Origin: Pseudoxanthomonas sp. GM95
GTDB lineage: Bacteria > Pseudomonadota > Gammaproteobacteria > Xanthomonadales > Xanthomonadaceae
Length of the DNA: 64,000 nt
Reading direction: 5' to 3'
Assembly (NCBI RefSeq): GCF_900109775.1
Contig: NZ_FOAX01000003.1
Span: 641,315 to 705,314 of the forward strand
Part shown: positions 35,640 through 43,640 of the stretch, piece after piece
How positions within the stretch are numbered: the stretch's first letter is position 1
Layout of the letters: each line of letters begins with the position of its first letter
The notes under the pieces: generated by a model
The model's input: the letters and a program-made list of their open reading frames with translations, nothing else
Databases searched by the model: none
Told to the model about the DNA's origin: nothing
Program-made: the position numbers and the translations under genes

Positions 35640-36536
35640 TCAGCCCAGCGCATCGGCATACACCTGCGTCACCCAGTCGACGAAGGCCCGCACGCGTGGC
35701 GGGGGATGTCGGCTGGGCAGCAGCAGGTGCACGGGGATCGGCGGCGGCGCCCACTCGGCGAGCACCTGCACCAGCGCGCCGCTGGCCAGTTCGTCGGCCA
35801 CGCCCAGCGGCGGGATCTGGATCAGGCCGTGGCCCTGCACCGCGGCAGCGACGTAGTTGCGCGACTCGTTGACCTTGAGCCAGCCACCGATAGGGAAGTC
35901 GCGCGGCTTGCCGTCGATGAGGAACGCGAACGGATAGTCGATGTCGTGGTTGGGCGCGAAGAAACCGACCGCCTGGTGCTGCGCCAATTGCTCCGGATGC
36001 GTGGGCGTGCCATGCGTGGCGAGGTAACCGGGGCTGGCGCAGACCACTTCATGCAGCGTGCCCACGCGCCGCGCCACCAGCGACGAATCGCGCAGCGGCC
36101 CGCTGCGCAGCGCGCAGTCCACGCCCTCGCGCACCAGGTCCACCAGCCGGTCGCCGCTGCTGATCACCAGCGCGATGTCCGGATAGCGCGCATGGAACTC
36201 GTGCAGCCGCGGCAGCACCAGCTGCACCGCGTGACTGCCGTGCATTTCCACGCGCACGCTGCCGCGCGGGCGGGCGGCGACATTACGCAGCGCGCCTTCG
36301 GCTTCCTCCAGCTCGGCGAGCAGGTGCACGCAACGCTCGTAGAAGGCCTGGCCGTCGGCGGTGGTGCGGACCTGGCGGGTCGTGCGCTCCAGCAGGCGGC
36401 TGCCCAGGCGCGCTTCCAGCTGCTTGATCGCGTGGGTGGCGGTGGCGCGCGGCAGCGCCAGCTCGGCGGCCGCACGGGTGAAGCTGCCCAGCTCCACGAT
36501 GCGGACGAACAGGTGCAGGGAATCGAAGCGGTCCAT
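35640..36536 (-). CDS. LysR family transcriptional regulator
   Basis: A 298-aa LysR regulator of the CrgA/DmlR-like group. Winged helix: MDRFDSLHLFVRIVELGSFT, RAAAELALPRATATHAIKQL and LLERTTRQVRTTADG. The effector domain runs from about residue 90, with RPRGSVRVEMHGSHAVQLVL and VREGVDCALRSGPLRDSSLV. It is divergent from an SDR gene; a 15-bp palindrome lies between. It probably controls the SDR-SDR-tautomerase run to the right. Confidence 0.91.
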   Translation of the reverse strand: MDRFDSLHLFVRIVELGSFTRAAAELALPRATATHAIKQLEARLGSRLLERTTRQVRTTADGQAFYERCVHLLAELEEAEGALRNVAARPRGSVRVEMHGSHAVQLVLPRLHEFHARYPDIALVISSGDRLVDLVREGVDCALRSGPLRDSSLVARRVGTLHEVVCASPGYLATHGTPTHPEQLAQHQAVGFFAPNHDIDYPFAFLIDGKPRDFPIGGWLKVNESRNYVAAAVQGHGLIQIPPLGVADELASGALVQVLAEWAPPPIPVHLLLPSRHPPPRVRAFVDWVTQVYADALG

Positions 36537-36578
36537 GCTGCCATTGTTGTCCCAGATTGAATGGTTCTGGCAACTGGC

Positions 36579-36593
36579 ACTGGTTTATCCAGT
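36579..36593. promoter_or_regulatory. Palindrome between LysR and SDR genes
   Basis: ACTGG-TTTAT-CCAGT, perfect 5-bp arms, in the 122-base divergent region. Size and place fit a LysR operator, although it is not of the strict T-N11-A form. Confidence 0.5.
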
Positions 36594-36658
36594 CACGCTC
36601 AATAGCCAGACTGTGCCCATCCCGCCGGCCCAGCCGGCACACGATGAGGACTTTCCCC

Positions 36659-37396
36659 ATGAGCACTTCGAACAAGACTGCGCTGGTCACCGGCGCTTCC
36701 CGCGGCATCGGCCGCGCCATCGCCCATCGCCTGGGCGCCGACGGCTTCAACGTGGTGGTCGGCTATGCCGGCAACGCCGCCAAGGCGGCCGAGACCGTGG
36801 ACGCCATCACCGGCGCCGGCGGCCAGGCCATCGCGGTTCAGGCCGATGTGGCCGACGCGGCGGCGGTGGAAGCGCTGTTCGCCAAGACGCTGGAGCGCTT
36901 CGGCCGCCTGGACGTGGTGGTCAACAGCGCCGGTGTGATGGACATGGCGCCGATCAAGGCCGACAGCCTGGACAAGTTCGACGCGATGGTCGCCACCAAC
37001 TTGCGGGGCGCCTTCCTGGTGCTGGCCCAGGCCGCGCAGCACGTGGCCGAAGGCGGCCGCATCGTCGCCGTGTCCACCAGCGTGATCGCCAAGTCCTTCC
37101 CGAACTACGGGCCGTACATCGCGACCAAGGCCGGCGTCGAAGGCCTGGTGAAAGTGCTGGCCAACGAGCTGCGCGGCCGCAACATCACCGTCAACGCGGT
37201 GGCGCCCGGCCCGACCGGCACCGAGCTGTTCCTGACCGGCAAGAGCGAGGAGCAGATCGCCCAGTTGGCCACGCTGCCGCCGCTGGAGCGCCTGGCCACG
37301 CCGGATGACATCGCCGCGGTGGTCGCCTTCCTCGCGGGCCATGACGGTGGCTGGGTCCACGCTCAGGTGCTGCGCGCCAACGGCGGCTTCGCCTAA
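36659..37396 (+). CDS. SDR family oxidoreductase
   Basis: A 245-aa classical short-chain dehydrogenase. ATG 36659 is preceded by GAGGA at the right distance (a longer frame from 36644 lacks one). Cofactor motif KTALVTGASRGIGRAIAHRL; VVNSAGVMDM replaces NNAG; catalytic Ser in VAVSTSVIAKSF; YxxxK in YGPYIATKAGVEGL; VNAVAPGPTGTELF. It is similar to 3-oxoacyl-ACP reductase-like and sugar dehydrogenases. It is first in a three-gene run with a second SDR and a tautomerase, and divergent from LysR. Confidence 0.92.
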   Translation: MSTSNKTALVTGASRGIGRAIAHRLGADGFNVVVGYAGNAAKAAETVDAITGAGGQAIAVQADVADAAAVEALFAKTLERFGRLDVVVNSAGVMDMAPIKADSLDKFDAMVATNLRGAFLVLAQAAQHVAEGGRIVAVSTSVIAKSFPNYGPYIATKAGVEGLVKVLANELRGRNITVNAVAPGPTGTELFLTGKSEEQIAQLATLPPLERLATPDDIAAVVAFLAGHDGGWVHAQVLRANGGFA

Positions 37397-37468
37397 GCCG
37401 CACCCCGCCGTCCCGTTTGTATCCACACAGGCGTGGCCCGCGGGCCGCGTCGACGGAGAAGTCATGCC

Positions 37469-38380
37469 ATGAACACGCAGCACGACAAGAAAATCGTCCT
37501 GATCACCGGCGCGTCCAGCGGCTTCGGCGCACTCGGCGCCCGCGCGCTGGCCGCGGCAGGCCACACCGTCTACGCCAGCATGCGCGACACGCTGGGTCGT
37601 AATGCAGCGCAAGTGCAGGCCGCGCACGAGCACGCCATCCAACACGGCGTCGACTTGCGCACTTTGGAATTGGACGTGCAATCGCAGGATTCGGCCGATA
37701 CCGCCATCGCCCAGATCATGGCCGACCACGGCCGCCTGGACGTGCTGGTCCACAACGCCGCGCACATGGTGTTCGGCCCGGCCGAAGCGTTCACGCCCGA
37801 GCAGTACGCGCAGCTCTACGACGTCAACGTGCTCGGCACCCAGCGCGTCAACCGCGCCGCGCTGCCGCAGCTGCGCCGCCAGCGTAGCGGCCTGCTGCTA
37901 TGGGTCGGCAGCTCCAGCACACGCGGCGGCACGCCACCGTTCCTCGCGCCGTACTTCGCGGCCAAGGCGGCGATGGACGCGCTGGCGGTGAGCTATGCGA
38001 GTGAGCTGGCGCGCTGGGGCATCGAGACCAGCATCCTGGTGCCCGGTGCCTTCACCCAGGGCACCAACCACTTCGCCCACAGCGGCACGCCGGCCGATGC
38101 CGCGCGCGCCGCCGAATACGCCGAGGGCGCCACGCGTGGGCTCGCACAGCAGGCCAACGACGGCCTCGCCGCGGCCGAACCGCCTGATGCAGACGTGGCC
38201 GAGGTCGCCAGCGCGATGGTCGGCATCGTCAACACACCGGCCGGGCAGCGCCCGTTCCGCGTGCATGTCGATCCGTCCGACGACGGCGCCGCCGTGGTCA
38301 ACGCCGTGGCCGACCGCGTGCGCGCCGAGTTCCTGCGCCGCGTCGGCCTGGGCGACCTGCTGCAGCCCGCTATTAGCTGA
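37469..38380 (+). CDS. SDR family oxidoreductase (long form)
   Basis: A 303-aa short-chain dehydrogenase. ATG 37469 gives MNTQHDKKIVLITGASSGFG with the TGxxxGxG motif. Catalytic residues are in LLLWVGSSSTRGGTPPFLAP and the YFAAKAAMDALA YxxxK motif, with LVHNAAHMVFG as the NNAG equivalent. A C-terminal extension of about 50 residues is longer than usual for classical SDRs. It follows the first SDR by 72 bases with its own RBS (GGAGAA). Substrate unknown. Confidence 0.9.
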   Translation: MNTQHDKKIVLITGASSGFGALGARALAAAGHTVYASMRDTLGRNAAQVQAAHEHAIQHGVDLRTLELDVQSQDSADTAIAQIMADHGRLDVLVHNAAHMVFGPAEAFTPEQYAQLYDVNVLGTQRVNRAALPQLRRQRSGLLLWVGSSSTRGGTPPFLAPYFAAKAAMDALAVSYASELARWGIETSILVPGAFTQGTNHFAHSGTPADAARAAEYAEGATRGLAQQANDGLAAAEPPDADVAEVASAMVGIVNTPAGQRPFRVHVDPSDDGAAVVNAVADRVRAEFLRRVGLGDLLQPAIS

Positions 38381-38433
38381 TTGCTTCATCCGTCGCGCAT
38401 CCTGCGCGGCGCTCAAACCGAAGGAGACATGTC

Positions 38434-38649
38434 ATGCCGTTCGCCAACTACAAGTTCCCCGAGGGCATCCTCGATGCCGCCCGCAAGGAAGAGATCATCC
38501 ACCGCACCACCGCGATCTTCGTCGAGTACTTCGGCGAAGGCGTGCGCCCCTACAGCATGGTCCTGGTCGAAGAGGTCGCCGACGGCGGCTGGGGCCGCGC
38601 GGATGAAACTCTCACGCTGGAGAAGATGGGCTTGACGGCGAAGCTTTAG
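38434..38649 (+). CDS. Tautomerase, 4-oxalocrotonate tautomerase-like
   Basis: A 71-aa small tautomerase starting MPFANYKFPEGILDAARKEE, with Pro next to the initiator Met as the catalytic base. The family core is IFVEYFGEGVRPYSMVLVEE and VADGGWGRADETLTLEKMG. The length is normal for the short 4-OT group. RBS AAGGAG is upstream. It is the third gene after two SDR genes, which suggests a small catabolic set under the LysR regulator. A decayed copy of its 3' end lies at 39900-39984. Confidence 0.92.
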   Translation: MPFANYKFPEGILDAARKEEIIHRTTAIFVEYFGEGVRPYSMVLVEEVADGGWGRADETLTLEKMGLTAKL

Positions 38650-38659
38650 GCCCATCAAT

Positions 38660-38693
38660 GCTGGATGAGTTGGGATTCGCGCCTTCATCCAGC
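38660..38693 (+). terminator. Hairpin after the tautomerase gene
   Basis: GCTGGATGA (38660-38668) pairs exactly with TCATCCAGC (38685-38693) across a 16-base loop. No T-run follows, so it is a weak terminator candidate. Confidence 0.4.
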
Positions 38694-38933
38694 CTGAAAA
38701 TCCGTTATGGCTAACAGTCGCTGTGCCATCATCTGATGGTGGTCGACTTAAGGTGGACGCAGATTATTCGTCGCGTGGCCACATCGATGTTTAAGACCCG
38801 CTCATCGCGCGAATCACCACCTGATGGGTTCATCAAACATTGATTAGTGATTGCGACGCAAGCTGTCTGTCGACCAAAAGCCGCGTTTGGCTTTTGGTCA
38901 CTGCCAATGGAGCGTAGTCCAGAGACTCAAGTG

Positions 38934-39371
38934 ATGATTCTTCGCCTGCTGCTAGCTCTGACATTCGTGCTCGCGTGCTTTGCCGCGGAGGGGCAGGCCC
39001 GTCGTCCACTTGATGTGGACGCGATCATGCGAGCCAAGGCTGCCACAGACAACGCGCTGTTTCTAACTGCACGTGGAGCGGATCTTCAGAGTGGAATCTC
39101 TAAATACGAAGCCGACGCCATCGCCAAGTTGTACTTCGCTACTTACATCGTGGGTTGCGGAACCGCGTATGGCGCAGCGGACGAGGGAGCGGTTTGGAAA
39201 GTCACGCCTTTAATTGGAGTGGCTGCTGTTCCGGACAAGAGTCCCATCATCATCAACAAGCACTCTGGTGCGATCTCTTGGGGGGACGGTCCTGCGTTCG
39301 CCTCGCTTGCAAAGTTCTTGAGCGAAATATCCAGGATCAGATCCGAATTACATAAGGGCGTCGAACGCTAA
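38934..39371 (+). CDS. Hypothetical small exported protein
   Basis: A 145-aa protein with a signal peptide (MILRLLLALTFVLACFAAEG). An upstream in-frame ATG at 38907 is possible. The mature part has KYEADAIAKLYFATYIVGCG and then VWKVTPLIGVAAVPDKSPII followed by INKHSGAISWGDGP, a beta-rich pattern reminiscent of NTF2-like or YrhB-like immunity-protein folds, but I cannot assign a family. The gene and its flanks are visibly lower in GC than the rest of the window, and it sits between an intact tautomerase and a decayed copy of it. Possible horizontal origin. Confidence 0.6.
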   Translation: MILRLLLALTFVLACFAAEGQARRPLDVDAIMRAKAATDNALFLTARGADLQSGISKYEADAIAKLYFATYIVGCGTAYGAADEGAVWKVTPLIGVAAVPDKSPIIINKHSGAISWGDGPAFASLAKFLSEISRIRSELHKGVER

Positions 39372-39462
39372 CTTCACCTTCAGCCGAATTTGGACAGCAA
39401 GTTATCTTGCTGCTAGGGGTTTCTGAGCCAATGACATCTTCGCGGCGATCTACCACGCCGAA

Positions 39463-39860
39463 CTATACGAACGCCCAAGCCTCTTCCTCACCTGCGGCGT
39501 CATGCCGCACGACCGACGTATCGGCGAAATGCGAGCTGAAATAAAGCGCGCGCTCCTTCTCGATGTAATCCCGCACCCACGCGCGTGAGCGACGCGCCTG
39601 GAGCGGGTCGGCGCAGAAGACGGAGTTCCAGTCCGGCTGCGCGAGTTGCACCGGGTGGTGCATGACGTCGCCGCCGAACAGTGCGGTCTCGCTAGCCGAA
39701 GACAGGGCGATAAAATCGTGCTCCAGCCGATGTGATCGACATGCAGTCGGGTCGGCAGCACAAGATCGGCGTCTTCGGGCGTGACGTCGGCGCGCGCCAG
39801 TCGCCGCACTTCATCTTGCGCCATGCCATCGTCCCAGCCAGAGCCACACGCGCGCACCTG
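39463..39860 (-). pseudogene. MBL-fold metallo-hydrolase remnant
   Basis: Two pieces of one gene in different frames. The upstream piece reads GWDDGMAQDEVRRLARADVT then PEDADLVLPTRLHVDHIGW, which holds the HxHxDH zinc motif (H to R-L-H here reads TRLHVDH, so the first His is lost). The downstream piece, in the next frame, reads ALFGGDVMHHPVQLAQPDW and SRAWVRDYIEKERALYFSSH to a stop at 39463. The 70 or so residues expected between them are missing. So an internal deletion with frameshift and loss of a zinc ligand have destroyed the gene. Confidence 0.8.
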
Positions 39861-39899
39861 GTGACCTCCCCAGCGCGCAGCCGGCGATATGGGTGATCT

Positions 39900-39984
39900 C
39901 CGCATCGCCGACCGATGGCGGCTTGGGGGGCGCGCCGATGAAACCCTCACGCTGGAGAAGATGGGGTTGCCGGCGAAAAGATGA
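39900..39984 (+). pseudogene. Tautomerase 3'-end remnant
   Basis: About 70 bases match the end of the intact tautomerase at 38434-38649. The readable tail is DETLTLEKMGLPAKR and TGA at 39982-39984; just upstream, GATGGCGGC followed by a G-run is out of frame by extra bases. There is no 5' half. It lies next to the metallo-hydrolase remnant. Confidence 0.8.
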
Positions 39985-40077
39985 AACGGCGCCCAGCGCC
40001 GGACGAACGCGCGGCTGGGTTCTCGGTGCCCTCTGTAAGCTTGCTAAGCTGAGGGGGCCGATCAGGATCTCCATCCC

Positions 40078-40779
40078 ATGATCGCGTCGCTGAGCTTGGA
40101 GCCCTGGCGCATGGATCTGATCCGCTTGCTGCGTTCACTCGAAGAGTTTCTCTACGAGCTGGTGGGTTGGCTGGTCTTCTATCCCAGAACCTTCTGGAAG
40201 ATCCTGCGTCACCCCGGGCAGATGGCGCGCTACACGCGCGAAGAGTTGCTCAAACCGCAGGACAGCAGGTTCCAGGCGACCATCAGCCCCGTCCTAATGC
40301 TCATCCTCACGGTCGGGCTCGCGCATGCGATCGAGCTGGTGACGCGGCAAGCGCTGCCCAATAGCAGCTCGCCCGTCGCGCCGTTGCTGTTTGGCAGCGA
40401 CGAACGCCTGATGCTGACGCGATCCGCCATCTTCTGCGTCTTCGCACTCGGTGCGTCGCTTGGGACATTACGACGCCAGCGTATTGCCGTCACGCGCGAG
40501 ACCCTGCGTGAGCCGTTCTCGATCCAGGCGTTCCTGGTGTGTCCGTTCGTCCTGGCACTGGCGGTCGGTGAAGCCCTGGTCCGCTCGCACGAAGTGCGCT
40601 GGCACATGGCCGGCATCGTGTTGTGCTGCACGAGTGTCGGCTGGTATCTGGCGGCAAGAACCGACGCGTTTCGCACGCTCAACGCGGCGGGGTTGTTCAG
40701 GGCCTTCTGGTTGGTATTGGCCTCATTCCTGCTGACGACGGCCGCGATCCTCGCAGTCGTCGCGGTCCTTCTCGTCTGA
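40078..40779 (+). CDS. Hypothetical multi-pass membrane protein
   Basis: A 233-aa membrane protein with about five hydrophobic segments (ISPVLMLILTVGLAHAIELV, SAIFCVFALGASLG, LVCPFVLALAVGEAL, HMAGIVLCCTSVGWYLA, LVLASFLLTTAAILAVVAVL). The N-terminal ELVGWLVFYPRTFWKILRHP precedes the first of them and resembles the YIP1-like/permease hypothetical proteins of Stenotrophomonas. An internal ATG at 40111 is an alternative start; the first has AGGA ten bases upstream. Function unknown. It is intact although surrounded by gene remnants. Confidence 0.75.
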   Translation: MIASLSLEPWRMDLIRLLRSLEEFLYELVGWLVFYPRTFWKILRHPGQMARYTREELLKPQDSRFQATISPVLMLILTVGLAHAIELVTRQALPNSSSPVAPLLFGSDERLMLTRSAIFCVFALGASLGTLRRQRIAVTRETLREPFSIQAFLVCPFVLALAVGEALVRSHEVRWHMAGIVLCCTSVGWYLAARTDAFRTLNAAGLFRAFWLVLASFLLTTAAILAVVAVLLV

Positions 40780-40879
40780 ACATGCAGGAATCGCGGGCGC
40801 CGGGGTCGTGGTTGGCGAAGCGCCATCCGCGTGAGGCCGCGCCACGGGATCTGGCCACGTACCGCGCGCCGCGCTGACC

Positions 40880-41095
40880 GTGGAGCGCTACAACCAGGCG
40901 GCCTTGCTGGTGTCGAGCACCGATGGCGTGGCGGCGTTGCCGCTCCGGCTGCTGGCGCGCTACGCCGCGCAGCTGGACCTCTTCGATCTGCCGTTCGAGT
41001 TCCCGGACTTCACGCTATCGATGGCCTGGCATCCGCGCGCGCATCAAGTTCGGCGCATCAGTGGCTCCGCGCGTTTCCTGGACGCCGTGGAATAG
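40880..41095 (+). pseudogene. LysR regulator remnant (C-terminal end only)
   Basis: Codons from 40880 read VERYNQAALLVSSTDGVAAL then PLRLLARYAAQLDLFDLPFE and FPDFTLSMAWHPRAHQ, the last 55 residues of a LysR effector domain. After AWHPRAHQ the conserved end (AHQWLRA) continues in another frame, so there is also a frameshift. No DNA-binding half is found upstream; the preceding 80 bases are unrelated. It is on the strand opposite the GST gene. Confidence 0.75.
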
Positions 41096-41135
41096 CCGAG
41101 CTGGGCCATCGCGGCTTCAGTCAGCGGACGTTCGC

Positions 41136-41891
41136 CTAATCCAGCCGCATCACGCCCTTGCGTGGCATCGTTGTGCCGAGCGTCTCTGCGCTCACCGGCT
41201 CGCCCAGCGCGCGCAGGACCGGCGCCTGCTCCGGCAGCGGCACGCGGGCGATGGTGTCCTCGATCTTCGCCAGCCGCGCGAACGCGGGCAGGGCGAACAT
41301 GCGCTGCAGCCACGCCGCACTGCGCGGCCAGCGCATGGCGTCGATCTCGAAGCGCACGAAGGCGGCATTGCGGAAGAAACTGGCGATGGCGATATCGGCA
41401 ATCGAAAGTGCGCCCAGGAGGAAGCCGTCGGCCGGCATCTGCGGTTCCAGCCAGTCCAGGCAGGCGGGCAGTTCGACATCGCGCGCGTGGTTGAAGGCGG
41501 TTTCGTCAGTGGCTTCCTTGAACAGGAAGCGCTTGGGCCCGCGCTGGTAGAACATCTTCGCCACGATGACCTCGCCCAGGCGCGCGTCGGCGTATTCCTC
41601 AAGCCAGCGCGCCTGGGCGCGTTCGCCGATGTCGACCGGATACAGCGATGGCGTGGGGTGGCGATCCTCCAGGTACTGACAGATCACGCTGGAATCGTTG
41701 ATCACACGCGGGCCGTCGATCAGCACCGGGATGCGGCGCAGTGGACTGAGCTGTTCGAATTCATCGCCGCCCAGGAACGGCGCGATCGGATCGATGGTGT
41801 AGCGCAGGCCCTTGAGGTCCATGCACACCAGCACCTTGCGCACGTAGGGCGACAGGTAGCTACCCACCACGTGATAGATCGGCGTGCTCAT
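41136..41891 (-). CDS. Glutathione S-transferase family protein
   Basis: A 251-aa GST. The thioredoxin-like N-domain starts MSTPIYHVVGSYLSPYVRKV with a Ser at the active-site position and contains the cis-Pro in RRIPVLIDGPRVINDSSVIC with the SxxI glutathione-binding motif. The helical C-domain has ACLDWLEPQMPADGFLLGAL and SIADIAIASFFRNAAFVRFE (N-capping box). The C-terminus is about 20 residues longer than usual. It probably conjugates or isomerises small electrophiles in the cytoplasm. Confidence 0.92.
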   Translation of the reverse strand: MSTPIYHVVGSYLSPYVRKVLVCMDLKGLRYTIDPIAPFLGGDEFEQLSPLRRIPVLIDGPRVINDSSVICQYLEDRHPTPSLYPVDIGERAQARWLEEYADARLGEVIVAKMFYQRGPKRFLFKEATDETAFNHARDVELPACLDWLEPQMPADGFLLGALSIADIAIASFFRNAAFVRFEIDAMRWPRSAAWLQRMFALPAFARLAKIEDTIARVPLPEQAPVLRALGEPVSAETLGTTMPRKGVMRLD

Positions 41892-41970
41892 GCGTGGCTC
41901 CCTTGTTGGTGTGGAAGTCGCAGCCTAGCGCCTGGCATCACCGCGCGTCGTGATGCGTGCATGTGGATGA

Positions 41971-42012
41971 TGTGGGAGCCGCTTCAGCGGCGATGTAGAG
42001 CAGCTCCCACAA
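41971..42012. repeat. REP-like inverted repeat (compact form)
   Basis: TGTGGGAGCCGCTTCAGCGG (from 41971) directly followed by a shortened inverted arm CAGCTCCCACAA (to 42012). It belongs to the family seen at 8784 and 14018 with the centre deleted. Confidence 0.85.
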
Positions 42013-42019
42013 GCTCGGC

Positions 42020-42124
42020 TCAGCGCTTGCGCTTCTCCAGCAGCAGCTTGATGCCCACGGCCACCAGGGCCAAGACCAGGCCCGCGGCCAGCGCCAGCAA
42101 GGCGAGCAGCAACCAGGAGGCCAT
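42020..42124 (-). CDS. 34-aa single-helix membrane peptide coupled to purU
   Basis: ATG at 42122-42124 overlaps the purU stop codon by one base (TGATG), the classic form of translational coupling. The product is MASWLLLALLALAAGLVLAL followed by VAVGIKLLLEKRKR: one long hydrophobic helix and a basic tail, so it should insert with its C-terminus in the cytoplasm. It ends just before a REP element. Too short for family assignment. The coupling and the clean membrane-peptide composition make it a plausible real small protein. Confidence 0.6.
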   Translation of the reverse strand: MASWLLLALLALAAGLVLALVAVGIKLLLEKRKR

Positions 42125-42975
42125 CAGCGGAACACCACGGTGCGGTGGCCGTTGAGCAGGATGCGGTGCTCCACGTGCCGGCGCACGGCGCGCGACAGCA
42201 CCACCGATTCGATATCGCTGCCCAGGCGGACCAGGTCGCGCGGAGTCATGGCGTGATTCACGTGGGCCACGTCCTGCTCGATGATCGGGCCTTCGTCCAG
42301 GTCCGGGGTCACGTAGTGCGCGGTGGCGCCGATGATCTTGACCCCGCGCGCGTGCGCCTGGTGGTACGGCTGCGCGCCTTTGAAGCTGGGCAGGAAGCTG
42401 TGGTGGATGTTGATCGCGCGCCCGGCCAGCGCTGCGCACAGCTTGGGCGACAGGATCTGCATGTAGCGCGCCAGCACCACCAGGTCGATGCGCTCGCGTT
42501 CGACCAGGTCGATGATCGCCTGTTCCTGTTCGACGCGATTGCCGGCATCGACCGGCAGGTGGTGGAACGGCACGTCGTAGGACGCGCTGAGCGGGCCGAA
42601 GTCGGGATGGTTGGAGGCGACCGCGGCGATCTCCACCTTCAGCTGCTTGCTGTGGGTGCGGAACAGCAGGTCGTTGAGGCAGTGGCCGTGCTTGCTGACC
42701 AGCACCAGCAGGCGCGCCTTGGCGCTGGCGTCGCGGATCTGCCAGTCCATCGCGAACTCTTCGCCCAGCGGCGCGAAGCGCGCGCGCAGCGCGTCGGCGT
42801 CCAGCGCCGGTGGCAGGTCGAAGTGCACGCGCAGGAAGAACCGCCCCGTATCGGCATCGCCGTACTGCTGGGCATCCAGGATGTTGCAGCCGGTTTCGAA
42901 CAACAGGCCGCTGACGCGGTAGACGATGCCCGTGCGGTCAGGGCAGGAGAGGGTGAGGATGTGGTCGCGGGGCAT
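42124..42975 (-). CDS. purU: Formyltetrahydrofolate deformylase
   Basis: A 283-aa PurU, which hydrolyses 10-formyl-THF to formate and THF and so balances one-carbon units for purine synthesis. The N-terminal ACT domain reads HILTLSCPDRTGIVYRVSGL. The formyltransferase-like domain has LVLVSKHGHCLNDLLFR, VLARYMQILSPKLC, and the catalytic NIHHSFLPSFKGAQPYHQAH with Asn/His and the downstream Asp in YVTPDLDEGPIIEQDV. Length is normal. It is followed by the overlapping 34-aa peptide gene. Confidence 0.97.
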   Translation of the reverse strand: MPRDHILTLSCPDRTGIVYRVSGLLFETGCNILDAQQYGDADTGRFFLRVHFDLPPALDADALRARFAPLGEEFAMDWQIRDASAKARLLVLVSKHGHCLNDLLFRTHSKQLKVEIAAVASNHPDFGPLSASYDVPFHHLPVDAGNRVEQEQAIIDLVERERIDLVVLARYMQILSPKLCAALAGRAINIHHSFLPSFKGAQPYHQAHARGVKIIGATAHYVTPDLDEGPIIEQDVAHVNHAMTPRDLVRLGSDIESVVLSRAVRRHVEHRILLNGHRTVVFR

Positions 42976-43021
42976 AGGCCCGGGATTTTAAGGCCCGATG
43001 CCCGGTTTGCGGCCGATGGTT

Positions 43022-43444
43022 TCAGTCGTCGTCTTGTTCGTCGTGGCTGCGTTTGCGTCGATTCCTGCGCCGCGCGTTGGCTGCGTCCAGCCGCGCCAGC
43101 GAATCGGCAACCGGCGTCTCCACCGCTTCCTGGGTGGTGATGAAGGCGCGCTTGTGGCCCGGGTCCTCCAGCCGACCCTGGACCAGGAACACGTTTTCGC
43201 CCTGTTCCACCAGGCCGATGTGGCGGCTCAGCACCACGTGATCCACGCGGCGGAAGCCCTTCTCGCGGGCCAGCGGCATCAGCCGGGCGATCATGCGCGC
43301 GCTGGCCTCGTCCGGCGCGCGGCCGACCTCGGCGTCGAGCTGGTGCACGCCGCGGGCGATCTGTTCGTAGAGCCGGTGCTCGGGATGTTCCGGATGATCC
43401 GGGCCGATGACCTCGGACGAATGCGGTTGCGCCGATGCGGTCAC
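43022..43444 (-). CDS. XVIPCD domain protein (X-T4SS effector-type secretion domain)
   Basis: About 140 residues, nearly all of which are an XVIPCD, the C-terminal recruitment domain of type IV secretion effectors in Xanthomonadales. Landmarks: HPEHPEHRLYEQIARGVHQL, then RVDHVVLSRHIGLVEQGENV, FLVQGRLEDPGHKRAFITTQ and EAVETPVADSL. The C-terminal tail is Arg-rich then acidic (RRNRRKRSHDEQDDD). No toxin domain is visible in front, and no good start is obvious; GTG 43444 is a guess, and the open frame continues upstream. It could be an orphan tail of a lost effector or a stand-alone adaptor. A lipoprotein gene lies upstream on the same strand. Confidence 0.75.
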   Translation of the reverse strand: MTASAQPHSSEVIGPDHPEHPEHRLYEQIARGVHQLDAEVGRAPDEASARMIARLMPLAREKGFRRVDHVVLSRHIGLVEQGENVFLVQGRLEDPGHKRAFITTQEAVETPVADSLARLDAANARRRNRRKRSHDEQDDD

Positions 43445-43640
43445 GCGCGGCACCCGGGGGTGCGCGATGCCCGCACCGATGGCATGGAACCAGCCTGCAT
43501 GTGTCCTCCCATGACACCGCGCCGCGAGGATCGGCGGCGCGTGCCTCCACCTTAGCCGCAGCGCGTGGCGATGCTCAAGCCGCGCTGCAACCCAACCGCG
43601 CGTGCGGTCACGGTCCGCGCCGGGCGGCGCGGGCGCGTGT

